Source: CAYJFQ01 sp964369955 (GTDB taxonomy: Bacteria; Bacillota_I; Bacilli_A; Erysipelotrichales; Erysipelotrichaceae). Taken from it: a stretch of 64,000 bases of DNA. Of the stretch, positions 52,220 to 61,387 are shown in pieces. The position numbers and the translations under genes are program-made. Within the stretch, counting starts at the first letter, position 1. Every line of letters begins with the position of its first letter. Location of the stretch: NCBI GenBank assembly GCA_964369955.1, contig CAYJFQ010000004.1, forward strand, positions 35,477 through 99,476, written 5' to 3'. The notes below the pieces were generated by a model. It was not told the origin of the DNA. It did no database searches and saw only the letters and a program-made list of their open reading frames with translations.

Positions 52220-52345
52220 CTAATGTAAACAAATAATTTCAATATTGTCTAACATTTAGGGAAAGAATATTTCTTAAAAAAATTAAACGTTAGTATTTGT
52301 AAGTTTATTTGTTTTAGAATTCAAACTTATATAAAGGGGTTAATA

Positions 52346-53092
52346 ATGGACAAAGTTAGTGAGAAAAACAAAAAGAGCTATTGGGTTAAAGTGGTAATAG
52401 CAGCAATAGTAGGCGGGATAATTGGTTCCTTTGTCTATACTTTTATTGGAATTGATGGGTTTGATATAAAGTGTGAACCTGATTTAATATACGCTTGGAT
52501 TAGTTTTACTTTAATGATAGTTATTATAATTGCATTAATAACTAGTTATCTATATTATTTAAAATTGAAAAAATACGTTAATGAAGAAGGGGAGTATTCT
52601 CAATTAATTACAGTTTTAATTGATAAAGCATCTTGTCCCATAGTTTATGTAAATATATTATTCTTTTTAGCGCTAGGGTTAATGCTTTATGCTATAAAAA
52701 ATATTTATTCTAATGTCTATATATCAACAATTATGATTTCTGTGATGATGTTATCATATTTCGTTTCAATGAATTTGAAACAAAAAATAATCAAAGTTTC
52801 AAAAGGGGTATTTTTTACAAAAGATTTTGATTTATATGATGAAGAAGAAATTAAAGACTTAATAGAAAAGGTAAGTAAAGAGAAAAAAGAAGAAATGTAT
52901 GAGGCCACTTTTAAAGCATTTAATACAATGAACAAAATTTTCTCATTTGTGACCATTTTATTGTCGATTTTAACATTAGCATTTGGATTAAATCCCACTT
53001 ATTTAATTACTTGGGGAACGGCGAACTTAATATATACTACAGTTGCTATTTATCATACACACATAGAAGAATATAAAACAAAAGGAGCATAG
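52346..53092 (+). CDS. DUF3169-like membrane protein
   Basis: Protein of 248 residues with about six predicted helices: 15-33, 47-70, 98-116, 123-141, 198-216 and 220-236. A cytosolic loop (about 150-192) is rich in charged residues and contains DLYDEEEIKDLIEKVSKEKKEE (in part). Length and helix pattern fit DUF3169, a family of unknown function in Firmicutes. Its ribosome site is AAAGGGG. It has its own promoter and terminator, so it is expressed alone. Confidence 0.65.
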   Translation: MDKVSEKNKKSYWVKVVIAAIVGGIIGSFVYTFIGIDGFDIKCEPDLIYAWISFTLMIVIIIALITSYLYYLKLKKYVNEEGEYSQLITVLIDKASCPIVYVNILFFLALGLMLYAIKNIYSNVYISTIMISVMMLSYFVSMNLKQKIIKVSKGVFFTKDFDLYDEEEIKDLIEKVSKEKKEEMYEATFKAFNTMNKIFSFVTILLSILTLAFGLNPTYLITWGTANLIYTTVAIYHTHIEEYKTKGA

Positions 53093-53102
53093 GCTCCTTT
53101 TT
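53081..53102. terminator. Bidirectional terminator between the DUF3169 gene and rarA
   Basis: AAAGGAGC (53081-53088), loop ATAG, GCTCCTTT (53093-53100), with T-rich sequence on both sides. It includes the stop codon of the upstream gene. Confidence 0.75.
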
Positions 53103-54345
53103 ATTTAAAAAACTTAAATGAGTTAACTCTTTTAATTTTTTTCAACGCCTCATAATTTTTCTTGAGAAGTTGTTCATATTTACTATTATCGTTAGGGGTG
53201 TAAAACTCTACATCTTTGAGTTGATCGGGTAAATATTGTATTTTATGCCAAATATCATCTCTTCCATAATCATATTTTTCTGCATCAGTTAGACTAGTGG
53301 GAGTTAGTTTTAAATAAGTGGGCATTTGGAATGCCTGTCTTTGAATTTGATTAATCACTCTATCGATTGCTACTTCTGCAGTTTTTGATTTAGGTGACAA
53401 GGCTAATTCAATAACAATATTCGCATAAATGATTCTTGATTCTGGGAATCCTACAATTCTTGAAGCTTCAATTGCATTGATGGTTTTTTGAACAATTGCA
53501 CCATTTGCTAACCCAACATCTTCATAAGCAGTAACTAACAATCTGCGTTCTAATGCTGGAATATCATTGATACTAATCAGTAGTCCTAGATAGTAAAGAG
53601 CAGCTTGAACGTCACTACCTCTTATTGATTTTTGAAAAGCACTCATTAAGTCATAAATTCCATCACCATTCTTATCACTAATTATAGAAGAGCTTGAAAT
53701 ATTTTTTATTAAATCTTCCTTTTTAATGATATTATCATGACTCATTAAAGTACCCATCTCTAAAAAATTTAGAGCTAATCTTAAATCACCATTTGATTTA
53801 GAAGCGATAAATTCAAGAGTCAAATCATCTACCTGGTATTCATTATTTAATCCATCGGAATTACTGACAGCATTTTTTAAAAAACTAACAATAGTTTGAT
53901 TATCTAAACTTTTTACTTCTAAAAGTAAGCAACGAGACCTTAAAGCTGGGTTGATCGCAAAATATGGATTTGCAGTAGTTAATCCAATTAAGATAATTTT
54001 CCCATCTTCAACATAAGATAAAAACAAATCTTGTTTATCTTTGTTTAAGCGATGAATTTCATCTACAATCACAATCTTACCGTGGTGATAACTAGACTCT
54101 TCAAAAATTAAATCCAATTCTTTTTTATTGGTTGTTGTTGCGTTGATTATGCGATAAGGTTGTTCTAATTCATTAACTAGACATGTTGCAATTGTAGTTT
54201 TACCAGTCCCACACGGGCCATAAATTATTGACGAAAAAATCTGTTTCTTTTTAATAATATTTTGAAGAATCGGTTGAAGATGGTCTTGACCCACAACTTG
54301 ATCGATTCTTGTTGGGCGCATTTTAGTTGCAAGAGTATTTTTCAT
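53101..54345 (-). CDS. rarA: Replication-associated recombination protein A (AAA+ ATPase)
   Basis: AAA+ protein of 414 residues related to clamp loaders and RuvB. It starts with MRPTRIDQVVGQDHL (about 6-20), has Walker A GPCGTGKTTIA (about 43-53), Walker B VIVDEIHRL (about 93-101), sensor 1 LIGLTTANP and the arginine region LRSRCLLLE, and a C-terminal tetramerisation domain with RRLLVTAYEDVGLAN. RarA (MgsA) acts at stalled replication forks. There is no ribosome site, and a minus-strand TATAAT at 54360-54355 is 9 bases before the ATG, so the messenger is probably leaderless. Confidence 0.95.
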   Translation of the reverse strand: MKNTLATKMRPTRIDQVVGQDHLQPILQNIIKKKQIFSSIIYGPCGTGKTTIATCLVNELEQPYRIINATTTNKKELDLIFEESSYHHGKIVIVDEIHRLNKDKQDLFLSYVEDGKIILIGLTTANPYFAINPALRSRCLLLEVKSLDNQTIVSFLKNAVSNSDGLNNEYQVDDLTLEFIASKSNGDLRLALNFLEMGTLMSHDNIIKKEDLIKNISSSSIISDKNGDGIYDLMSAFQKSIRGSDVQAALYYLGLLISINDIPALERRLLVTAYEDVGLANGAIVQKTINAIEASRIVGFPESRIIYANIVIELALSPKSKTAEVAIDRVINQIQRQAFQMPTYLKLTPTSLTDAEKYDYGRDDIWHKIQYLPDQLKDVEFYTPNDNSKYEQLLKKNYEALKKIKRVNSFKFFK

Positions 54346-54386
54346 AATATCTTAATTATACAACAAACTTATGGTAAAATGTGCTT
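54346..54386. promoter_or_regulatory. Compact divergent promoter region of rarA and dtd
   Basis: In 41 bases: leftward TATAAT (54360-54355) for rarA and rightward TAAAAT (54375-54380) preceded by TGG for dtd. Both lie 6-9 bases from the ATGs and no ribosome sites are present. Confidence 0.6.
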
Positions 54387-54833
54387 ATGAAAATTGTAAT
54401 TCAAAGAGTGACTTATGCCGATGTTAAGGTGGAAAATAAGATTGTTGGATCAATTGATCAAGGGTTTTTAGTGCTTGTTGGATTTGGGTTAGCTGATGAT
54501 TTACCAACAATTAAAAAACTAGCAAAGAAGACTGTGGATTTAAGAGTTTTCGAGGATGAAAATGGTAAAATGAATCTTAGTTTAAAAGATGTAAATGGAA
54601 AAATATTATCAATCTCACAATTTACTTTATATGGAGATGTAACTACAGGACGTAGACCCTCATTTACTAAAAGCGCTAAAAGCGAGCAAGCTAGGGAGTT
54701 ATATAACTTCTTTAATCAAGAATTAGAAGAGTTAGGCATAATTGTGGAAAAAGGAATTTTTCAAGCTGAAATGAAAGTCTCATTAACAAATGATGGACCT
54801 GTGACAATTATTATAGATAGTGAGGATTTCTAG
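54387..54833 (+). CDS. dtd: D-aminoacyl-tRNA deacylase
   Basis: Enzyme of 148 residues that removes D-amino acids from tRNA. It begins MKIVIQRVTYADVKV and shows the SQFTLYGD motif (about 78-85) and the C-terminal NDGPVTI motif (about 136-142, matching NxGPVT), the two conserved motifs of the DTD active site. ATG 54387 is chosen over an earlier GTG because it gives the canonical start; the -10 box is 6 bases away, implying a leaderless messenger. First gene of a nine-gene operon; folD starts at the base after its stop. Confidence 0.95.
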   Translation: MKIVIQRVTYADVKVENKIVGSIDQGFLVLVGFGLADDLPTIKKLAKKTVDLRVFEDENGKMNLSLKDVNGKILSISQFTLYGDVTTGRRPSFTKSAKSEQARELYNFFNQELEELGIIVEKGIFQAEMKVSLTNDGPVTIIIDSEDF

Positions 54834-55664
54834 ATGGGCAAAATATTATATGGAGATGTTATTGCGAATGAAGTTAAAGATTGTTTGAAGGTTGAAAATC
54901 AAAACCTAAATCCAAGTCTAGCAATTGTGATTGTTGGTGAAGACTATGGCTCTTTAAGATATGTAAATTCTATAGTTAAAAATAGTGAACAAACTAAAAT
55001 TAAAGTAATGGTTAAAAAATATAAAGATGATATAACCCAAGAAGAACTATTAAGAGAAATTAAGAAACTAAATAAAGATATATCTATTGATGGAATCTTA
55101 GTTCAAATGCCATTGCCTAGAGATTTGAATAGTGAGGAAATTATCCAAGCGATTGATTACCACAAAGATGTTGAAGGAATTCATCCAACTAATTTAGGAC
55201 TACTATTTTCTAATCAACAAACAGTAGCTCCCTGCACTGCTAAGAGTGTCATTAGAATTTTAGATTACTATGATATATCGATAGCTGGGAAATCTATCAC
55301 GATTATTGGAAGGTCAATTTCTGTAGGCAAGCCACTTGCGATGATGCTAACTAACATGAATGCAACTGTTACTTTATGCCATTCTAAAACCATTAATCTT
55401 AAAGAAATCACAAAGAATACTGATATAATAATAGTAGCTATTGGAAAAAGTGAGTTTCTTGACTTAAATTATATAAATAAAGATAGTATAGTAATAGATG
55501 TAGGAATTAATTTTAAAGATGATAAAATGTGTGGAGATGCAGATTTTAATAATCTTAAAGATAGAGTTCAAGCGATAACTCCGGTACCTAAAGGAGTTGG
55601 GTCATTAACCATTGCGATGTTAATGGAGAACTTAAAGCAATTAGTAAAGAATAACAGAGGTTAA
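54834..55664 (+). CDS. folD: FolD-like methylenetetrahydrofolate dehydrogenase/cyclohydrolase, altered active site
   Basis: Protein of 276 residues with the FolD two-domain layout: substrate loop LVQMPLP (about 89-95, Gln91 kept), Rossmann IIGRSISVGKPLA (about 161-173) and TPVPKGVGSLT near the end. The active-site Lys of YVxxK is Ile47 here (YVNSI), the catalytic Asp of DVDGFHP is Glu114 (DVEGIHP), and the TPVPGGVGPMT motif is altered. It may have lost cyclohydrolase activity or have changed use. The gene starts directly after dtd with the ribosome site inside dtd. Confidence 0.85.
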   Translation: MGKILYGDVIANEVKDCLKVENQNLNPSLAIVIVGEDYGSLRYVNSIVKNSEQTKIKVMVKKYKDDITQEELLREIKKLNKDISIDGILVQMPLPRDLNSEEIIQAIDYHKDVEGIHPTNLGLLFSNQQTVAPCTAKSVIRILDYYDISIAGKSITIIGRSISVGKPLAMMLTNMNATVTLCHSKTINLKEITKNTDIIIVAIGKSEFLDLNYINKDSIVIDVGINFKDDKMCGDADFNNLKDRVQAITPVPKGVGSLTIAMLMENLKQLVKNNRG

Positions 55665-55665
55665 A

Positions 55666-55860
55666 ATGGAATATAGTTTACACGATATTGTGATGATGAA
55701 AAAACAACACCCTTGTAAGAAATCTGAATTATGGGAAATTGTTAGAGTTGGTGTTGACATTAAGATAAAATGTTTGGGTTGTAATAACATAATAATGATG
55801 GAACGACCAGACTTTGAGAAAAAAATGAAAAAGATTGTGAAGAGGAATATAGATGAATAG
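55666..55860 (+). CDS. DUF951 family protein
   Basis: Protein of 64 residues. KKQHPCKKSELWEIVRVG (about 12-29) and IKCLGCNNIIMMER (about 33-46) match DUF951, a small Firmicutes family with a Cys-x-x-Cys and an upstream His-Pro-Cys that could bind metal. Function is unknown; in many Firmicutes it sits close to the origin. It begins one base after folD and overlaps the next gene by 8 bases. Confidence 0.88.
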   Translation: MEYSLHDIVMMKKQHPCKKSELWEIVRVGVDIKIKCLGCNNIIMMERPDFEKKMKKIVKRNIDE

Positions 55861-56920
55861 TATAAACATGTTGATGGTAGTGGCACTGCCTGCAATCATT
55901 ACCTTAATTCTTACTCCCTTGATACTAAAGATGGCGATAAAACTTAATCTTTATACTCAAACAAACGAGCGCACAGTACATAGTCGCAAGATTCCACAAC
56001 TTGGTGGAATTGCGATATTTTTAGCATTCTCTCTAAGTTTATTTATCTTCTTTGAGCCAGATATAACTACAATCGCCTTATATGTTGGATCATTTTTAAT
56101 TTTCATCACTGGACTATATGATGATGTTCATGATATGAAAGCTATTATCAAACTTGGGATGCAGATCTTAGCTGCAATCACTGTTATAACTTTTGGAGAT
56201 ATCAGCATTGATGTAATTAACCTTCCATTTGATGTAACAATCCATAATACTTGGATATTAAATTTTGTAACTTTCTGTTGGATTATTGGCGTTACTAATG
56301 CGATTAACTTAATTGATGGGTTAGACGGATTAGCTTCAGGAATATCATTGATTGTTTTGGTTACCCTGGTAATAGTGGCTTTATCTTTGGGAAAATTTGG
56401 AGCTGTAACTCTAATGCTTATTATTATTGGAACCTTAATCGGATTTATTCCATTTAATTTCTATCCGGCTAAAATGTTTCTAGGTGACTGTGGAGCACAA
56501 TTTTTAGGTTTTATATTAAGTTGCATCACAATTGTTAGTTTTAAAAGTACAACATTGATTACTTTTCTAGTTCCATTTGTAGTTTTATTTATTCCACTTA
56601 TGGATACAATTCTGGCAATAGTTCGCCGAGCTTTAAGTGGTAAGAAAATCACAGATGCAGATAAATCTCATTTACATCACATTTTAATGTTTAATCTGAA
56701 ACTAGGACATCGTCGGACAGTAATTATTCTTTATATTATCAGCGCTACTTTTGGTGTGGCAGCAATTACTTACTTATTTGATCGTATTATTGGAACAATA
56801 GTATTGATTTTCTTGATTATCTTATTTGATATATTTATTGAGTATACTGGAATGATTAATCCAAATTATCACCCAATATTGTCACTATTTAGAATGGCTA
56901 GTAAAGGGTCGGATGAATAA
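55853..56920 (+). CDS. Undecaprenyl-phosphate GlcNAc-1-phosphate transferase (WecA/TagO/MraY superfamily)
   Basis: Membrane enzyme of 355 residues with about ten or eleven helices. Motifs of the superfamily are clear: GLYDDVHDM (about 83-91, DD pair), NAINLIDGLDGLA (about 146-158), FLGDCGAQFLGF (about 207-218) and the HLHH motif (about 274). It transfers a sugar 1-phosphate (commonly GlcNAc-1-P) to undecaprenyl phosphate, starting wall teichoic acid or surface polysaccharide synthesis. The sequence does not settle the sugar. It overlaps tilS by 8 bases. Confidence 0.92.
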   Translation: MNSINMLMVVALPAIITLILTPLILKMAIKLNLYTQTNERTVHSRKIPQLGGIAIFLAFSLSLFIFFEPDITTIALYVGSFLIFITGLYDDVHDMKAIIKLGMQILAAITVITFGDISIDVINLPFDVTIHNTWILNFVTFCWIIGVTNAINLIDGLDGLASGISLIVLVTLVIVALSLGKFGAVTLMLIIIGTLIGFIPFNFYPAKMFLGDCGAQFLGFILSCITIVSFKSTTLITFLVPFVVLFIPLMDTILAIVRRALSGKKITDADKSHLHHILMFNLKLGHRRTVIILYIISATFGVAAITYLFDRIIGTIVLIFLIILFDIFIEYTGMINPNYHPILSLFRMASKGSDE

Positions 56921-58085
56921 ATTAGTTGTTGGAGTTTCCGGCGGACCGGATTCCATTTACTTATTAAACAAATTATATAAACAAAATATTAAGTTAGTAG
57001 TAGCACATGTTAACTATTGTCTAAGAGATAGTGCCTTTAATGATGAATCAATTGTGAAAGAATACTGTCAAAACAGAAGTATTCCCTTGGAAATATTGTA
57101 TCCAGCACCTTTTAGAAAAGGCAACTTTCAACGTTGGGCGCGTGAAGTTAGATACAATTTTTTTAAAGAAATAGCTGTTAAATATAATTATCAGACAATT
57201 GCAATAGGCCATCATCAAAATGATTTAATTGAAACATACTTTCTCCAAAAGAAACGCAATAGCATTGTCAGCTATTATGGTCTAAAAGATGAAACAAAAT
57301 TTAATGAATTTACAATATATCGCCCATTACTAAAGAAAACAAAAAAGGATATTATCGAATATTTAGATGTTAACCAGTTAAAGTACGGAATAGATGAAAC
57401 TAACTATCAACTAAAATACCAACGCAATAAATTAAGAAAAGAAATAGAGTGTCTAGATGAAAGTCAAATACTGAAAATTTTAGAAGAGATAGGTAACTTA
57501 AATCAGGAACTACTAAAAACAGAAACAGTAAATAGTGACTTTATATTTCAAAATAATATTGATATTGATGTTTCGGTCATCTATCAACTCTTAAAGAAAA
57601 ATGGTTATTATTATTATTCCAATGACCATTTAAATGAAATATATCGCCAATTAACTAACAGAGGGATGTTCAAGTTACCAAATGGTTATCTTTGTTTAAA
57701 TGACAATATTTTAATTTTTAATAAAAATGCTGATAACTATTTAGTTAAATTAAACAAACTTGAATACTCTGATTTTCAATATTTTTCAACAGTTAATCAA
57801 GGCATTAGCAAAGAAGGGGTTACTGTCAAAGATGAAGATTTTCCTTTGACAATTCGTAATTGGAAAAAGGGTGATAAAATTCAAATGAGTTATGGTTGGA
57901 AGAAAGTTAGTAGATTTTTTATTGACCAAAAAATTCCAACTTATTTGAGAGAAAGATGGCCAGTGGTCTTAAATTCTAATAATCAGATTATTTTAGTTCC
58001 ACAGTTAGGGTGTGATGTAGCACATTTTACTAACAAACCTAACATATATGTGGTAAAATATTTATTAACTAACAAAGGAGAATAA
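56913..58085 (+). CDS. tilS: tRNA(Ile)-lysidine synthetase
   Basis: N-type ATP pyrophosphatase of 390 residues that converts C34 of tRNA-Ile(CAU) to lysidine, essential for reading AUA. The PP-loop is VSGGPDSIYL (about 8-17), AHVNYCLRDSA (about 32-42) is conserved, GHHQNDLIETY (about 99-109) and the RNKLRKEI segment (about 170) follow, and the C-terminal domain WKKGDKIQMSYGWKKVSRFF is typical (in part). It overlaps wecA at its start; hpt begins 1 base after its stop, as in Bacillus. Confidence 0.94.
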   Translation: MNKLVVGVSGGPDSIYLLNKLYKQNIKLVVAHVNYCLRDSAFNDESIVKEYCQNRSIPLEILYPAPFRKGNFQRWAREVRYNFFKEIAVKYNYQTIAIGHHQNDLIETYFLQKKRNSIVSYYGLKDETKFNEFTIYRPLLKKTKKDIIEYLDVNQLKYGIDETNYQLKYQRNKLRKEIECLDESQILKILEEIGNLNQELLKTETVNSDFIFQNNIDIDVSVIYQLLKKNGYYYYSNDHLNEIYRQLTNRGMFKLPNGYLCLNDNILIFNKNADNYLVKLNKLEYSDFQYFSTVNQGISKEGVTVKDEDFPLTIRNWKKGDKIQMSYGWKKVSRFFIDQKIPTYLRERWPVVLNSNNQIILVPQLGCDVAHFTNKPNIYVVKYLLTNKGE

Positions 58086-58086
58086 G

Positions 58087-58623
58087 ATGTTAAGCAATAA
58101 CATTAAGGAAATTTTAATTACTGAAGAAGAAATTATTGAGAAATGCAAAGAGTTAGGGGAAATCATTACTGAAGACTATAAAGATAAGGATCTGATTTTA
58201 GTTGGATTACTTAAAGGGTCTGTTCCGTTTTTAGCTGAGCTTACTAAATATATTTGTTTACCAATTGAAATTGATTATATGGATGTTTCATCTTATGAGG
58301 GTACAGAATCTACTGGAGAAATTAATATTTTGAAAGACTTAGACTGTTCAGTTAAAGATCGAGATGTAATTATTGTTGAGGACATTGTCGATACCGGGAG
58401 AACTTTATTGACAGTTAAAGAACACTTGAAAAACAAAAAAGTTAGAAGTGTTAAAGTCGTGTCTCTATTAGATAAGAAAAGCAGAAGAGTTGTGGATATT
58501 AATCCTGATTATTTAGGATTTGACATTCCAGATAAGTTTGTAATTGGGTTTGGTTTGGACTTTAATCAAAAGTATCGTAACTTACCTTATGTTGGTGTAT
58601 TGAAAGATGAATTTTATTCTTAA
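58087..58623 (+). CDS. hpt: Hypoxanthine-guanine phosphoribosyltransferase
   Basis: Purine-salvage enzyme of 178 residues, making IMP or GMP from PRPP and hypoxanthine or guanine. The PRPP loop is VIIVEDIVDTGRTL (about 96-109), the MDVSSY stretch near 58 and the FVIGFGLDFNQKYRNLPYVG segment near 154 (in part) are characteristic. The ribosome site AAAGGAG lies in the end of tilS. The tilS-hpt-ftsH order is conserved in Firmicutes. Confidence 0.95.
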   Translation: MLSNNIKEILITEEEIIEKCKELGEIITEDYKDKDLILVGLLKGSVPFLAELTKYICLPIEIDYMDVSSYEGTESTGEINILKDLDCSVKDRDVIIVEDIVDTGRTLLTVKEHLKNKKVRSVKVVSLLDKKSRRVVDINPDYLGFDIPDKFVIGFGLDFNQKYRNLPYVGVLKDEFYS

Positions 58624-58635
58624 GAGGTGATTTAA

Positions 58636-60492
58636 TTGAAAATTAATAAAAAAGCATTGATGAATTTGATTCCATATTTCTTTGTATTGATCGCTGTATA
58701 TAGTGTTTTATCATTTAGCGGCGCAACAACTACAAAGAATTTAAACTATAATGAATTTTTAGATATTGTAGATGATGGAACAATTCAAGAGGTAATTGTT
58801 GCACCAAGCAACACTGTAGTAAATTTTACTGGTAAATATATTGAGGGTGGAGAAACATTTAATTTCACTGCTAGAATTCCAAATAATTCTGAAGTATTAG
58901 ACCCAGTTTTATTAGAGTTAAGAGATGTAACTAAAACAAATATCGTTGATCCATATCAAGATACTTGGATAGATGCTCTTTTAAACTTTCTTCCATATGT
59001 TGCGATTTTAGGATTTGGACTATGGATGTTGTCAAGACTTAATGGTGGCGGGAATAATAAAGCATTTGAATTCTCTAAATCTCGCGCAAGGCTAGAAAGT
59101 GACATCAAAGTTAGATTTAAAGATGTTGCTGGATGTGTTGAAGAAAAAGAAGAAATGGAAGAGTTAATTTCCTATCTAAAAAATCCAAAGAAATTCACAA
59201 AGATGGGCGCAAGAATCCCTAAAGGGATCTTGTTAGTTGGTTCACCTGGAACGGGAAAAACATTACTTGCGAAAGCAGTAGCTGGTGAGGCCGATGTTCC
59301 ATTTTATTCAATCAGTGGATCAGATTTCGTTGAAATGTTTGTTGGGGTCGGAGCTAGTAGAGTTAGAGATATGTTCAAAGCCGCAAAACAAACTTCACCA
59401 TGTATGATCTTTATTGATGAGATAGATGCAGTTGGTAGACAAAGAGGAGCTGGTTTAGGTGGAGGACACGATGAGCGTGAGCAAACATTAAACCAATTAC
59501 TTGTTGAGATGGATGGAATTTCTGATAATGGTGGTATTGTAATCATTGCAGCTACTAATAGACCAGATGTCCTAGATCCAGCATTGTTAAGACCGGGAAG
59601 ATTTGATCGTCAAATAACTGTAAGCTTACCTGATAAAAAAGGTCGTGAACAAATATTAGAAGTTCATGCGAAAAACAAAAAACTAGGAGAAGATATCTCA
59701 TTAGAATCTATCGCAAAAAGAACTCAAGGTTTTTCAGGAGCTGATTTAGAGAATGTCTTGAATGAAGCTGCTATCTTAGCTGTTCGTGAAAATAAAGAAA
59801 TAATTAACATGACTGAACTTGACGAAGCTATTGACCGTGTTATGGCAGGGCCTGCAAAGAAAAGTCGCAAGTATACAGAAAAAGAAAAACAATTAGTGGC
59901 ATATCATGAAGTTGGACATGCGTTAATTGGTTTACTTAATGAAGCAGCTAACGATATTCAAAAAATTACAATTATTCCACGTGGTACTGCAGGAGGATAT
60001 ACATTATTTACTCCTAAAGAAGAAACGATGTTAAGAACTAAGAGTGATTTAATGGCTTCAATTACAAGTTACTTAGGTGGACGTGTAGCTGAGGAAATAG
60101 TATTCAAAGAAATTTCAACTGGAGCTTATAGTGATATTCAAGAAGCTACAAGAATCGCAAGAGAAATGGTTATGACTTATGGAATGTCTGAGTTAGGTCC
60201 TATTCAATATGATACTGGATCAAGTTCTGTGTTCTTAGGAAGAGACTACAATGCGACTAGAAGTTATTCAGGAGAAACAGCGGCTGAAATCGATAGAGTT
60301 GTTAGAGAAATTATTGACACTGCTTATAATGACTGTAAGAAAATTATTTCAGGACATCGCAAATTATTAGATAAATTAGCTGAAAAATTACTAGACCAAG
60401 AAACTTTAGTTTATGAGGAAATTCAAGAAATATTTAAAGAATATCAAGAAACTAAAAAGAAAAAAACAGCAAATAAAACTTCCACTGATTAG
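58636..60492 (+). CDS. ftsH: ATP-dependent zinc metalloprotease FtsH
   Basis: Membrane AAA+ protease of 618 residues. Two helices (about 8-26 and 113-131) flank a small extracellular domain. The ATPase has Walker A VGSPGTGKTL (about 198-207; Ser where Pro is usual), Walker B FIDEIDAVG and the SRH RPDVLDPALLRPGRFD; the protease has the zinc motif HEVGH (about 425-429; HEAGH is usual) and the third ligand in SDIQEAT. It degrades unneeded membrane and regulatory proteins. TTG 58636 is the start, behind AGAGGTGAT. Confidence 0.95.
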   Translation: MKINKKALMNLIPYFFVLIAVYSVLSFSGATTTKNLNYNEFLDIVDDGTIQEVIVAPSNTVVNFTGKYIEGGETFNFTARIPNNSEVLDPVLLELRDVTKTNIVDPYQDTWIDALLNFLPYVAILGFGLWMLSRLNGGGNNKAFEFSKSRARLESDIKVRFKDVAGCVEEKEEMEELISYLKNPKKFTKMGARIPKGILLVGSPGTGKTLLAKAVAGEADVPFYSISGSDFVEMFVGVGASRVRDMFKAAKQTSPCMIFIDEIDAVGRQRGAGLGGGHDEREQTLNQLLVEMDGISDNGGIVIIAATNRPDVLDPALLRPGRFDRQITVSLPDKKGREQILEVHAKNKKLGEDISLESIAKRTQGFSGADLENVLNEAAILAVRENKEIINMTELDEAIDRVMAGPAKKSRKYTEKEKQLVAYHEVGHALIGLLNEAANDIQKITIIPRGTAGGYTLFTPKEETMLRTKSDLMASITSYLGGRVAEEIVFKEISTGAYSDIQEATRIAREMVMTYGMSELGPIQYDTGSSSVFLGRDYNATRSYSGETAAEIDRVVREIIDTAYNDCKKIISGHRKLLDKLAEKLLDQETLVYEEIQEIFKEYQETKKKKTANKTSTD

Positions 60493-60504
60493 TGGAAGTT
60501 TTAT
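60475..60504 (+). terminator. Hairpin at the end of ftsH
   Basis: AAAACTTCCACT (60475-60486), loop GATT, AGTGGAAGTTTT (60491-60502), 12 base pairs with a weak T run. Probably a partial terminator inside the operon. Confidence 0.55.
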
Positions 60505-60523
60505 ATAGTTTAGGAGATAAAAT

Positions 60524-61387
60524 ATGAAAGATTGCTTAATAAGAGCATTTGCTCGTAACAGTAGAGTTAGAATAATGATTGCCAACACTACTAATTTAGT
60601 AGAAACCGCTAGAATCAAACATGAGATGTGGCCAACAGCTACAGCTGCTTTAGGAAGAACTTTAACAGTCGCAAGTTTAATGGCAAGTACATTAAAAGAT
60701 GAAAAAGAAACATTAGGAATTCAAATTAATGGTGGCGGACCAATAGGAACTATTTTAGTAAAAGCTTACAGCGATTTAAGAGTTAAAGGGTTTGTAAGTG
60801 ACCCAGAAATCCTATTAATAAATAACCACACAAATAAATTGGATGTCAGAGCTGCAGTAGGAACTAATGGATATTTAAAAGTAGTAAAAGACCTGCAAAT
60901 GAAACACGACTTCTCAGGACAGGTAGAATTAATTAGTGGAGAATTAGGAGAAGATTTTGCATACTATTTTAATGTAAGTGAACAAACACCATCCTTTGTT
61001 AGTGTTGGAGTTTTAGTGGGAGATGAAAACCAGGTATTAGCAGCTGGGGGTTTAATTATTCAAATGATGCCAGATGCGAAAGAAGAAGATATCACATATG
61101 TAGAATCTGTAGTTAAAGATTTGAAGCCTATGTCTACATTAATTAATGAAGGAAAAACAATTGAAGATATAATGAATATGCTGTTTACAGATGTGAAAAT
61201 ATTAGGAGAAGGACAACCATATTTTGATTGTGATTGCAGTCGTGAAAGAATGTTGTCTGCACTTGCGACAATCGATAAAGAAGAAATTAAAAAAATGATT
61301 GAAGATAAAGAGGGTTGTGAAACTCACTGTCAATTCTGTAATAGTTATTACCAATTTAATGAAAGTGAATTAGAGAGCCTTCTTTAA
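60524..61387 (+). CDS. hslO: Redox-regulated chaperone Hsp33
   Basis: Cytosolic chaperone of 287 residues activated by oxidation. The N-terminal part has VETARIKHEMWPTATAALGR (about 23-42, in part) and GGGPIGT; the C-terminal zinc cysteines are DCDCSRERM (about 238-246) and CQFC (about 269-272), all four being present. The start ATG follows TAGGAG. It lies between ftsH and dusB; the dusB ATG overlaps its stop by one base (TAATG). Confidence 0.93.
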   Translation: MKDCLIRAFARNSRVRIMIANTTNLVETARIKHEMWPTATAALGRTLTVASLMASTLKDEKETLGIQINGGGPIGTILVKAYSDLRVKGFVSDPEILLINNHTNKLDVRAAVGTNGYLKVVKDLQMKHDFSGQVELISGELGEDFAYYFNVSEQTPSFVSVGVLVGDENQVLAAGGLIIQMMPDAKEEDITYVESVVKDLKPMSTLINEGKTIEDIMNMLFTDVKILGEGQPYFDCDCSRERMLSALATIDKEEIKKMIEDKEGCETHCQFCNSYYQFNESELESLL

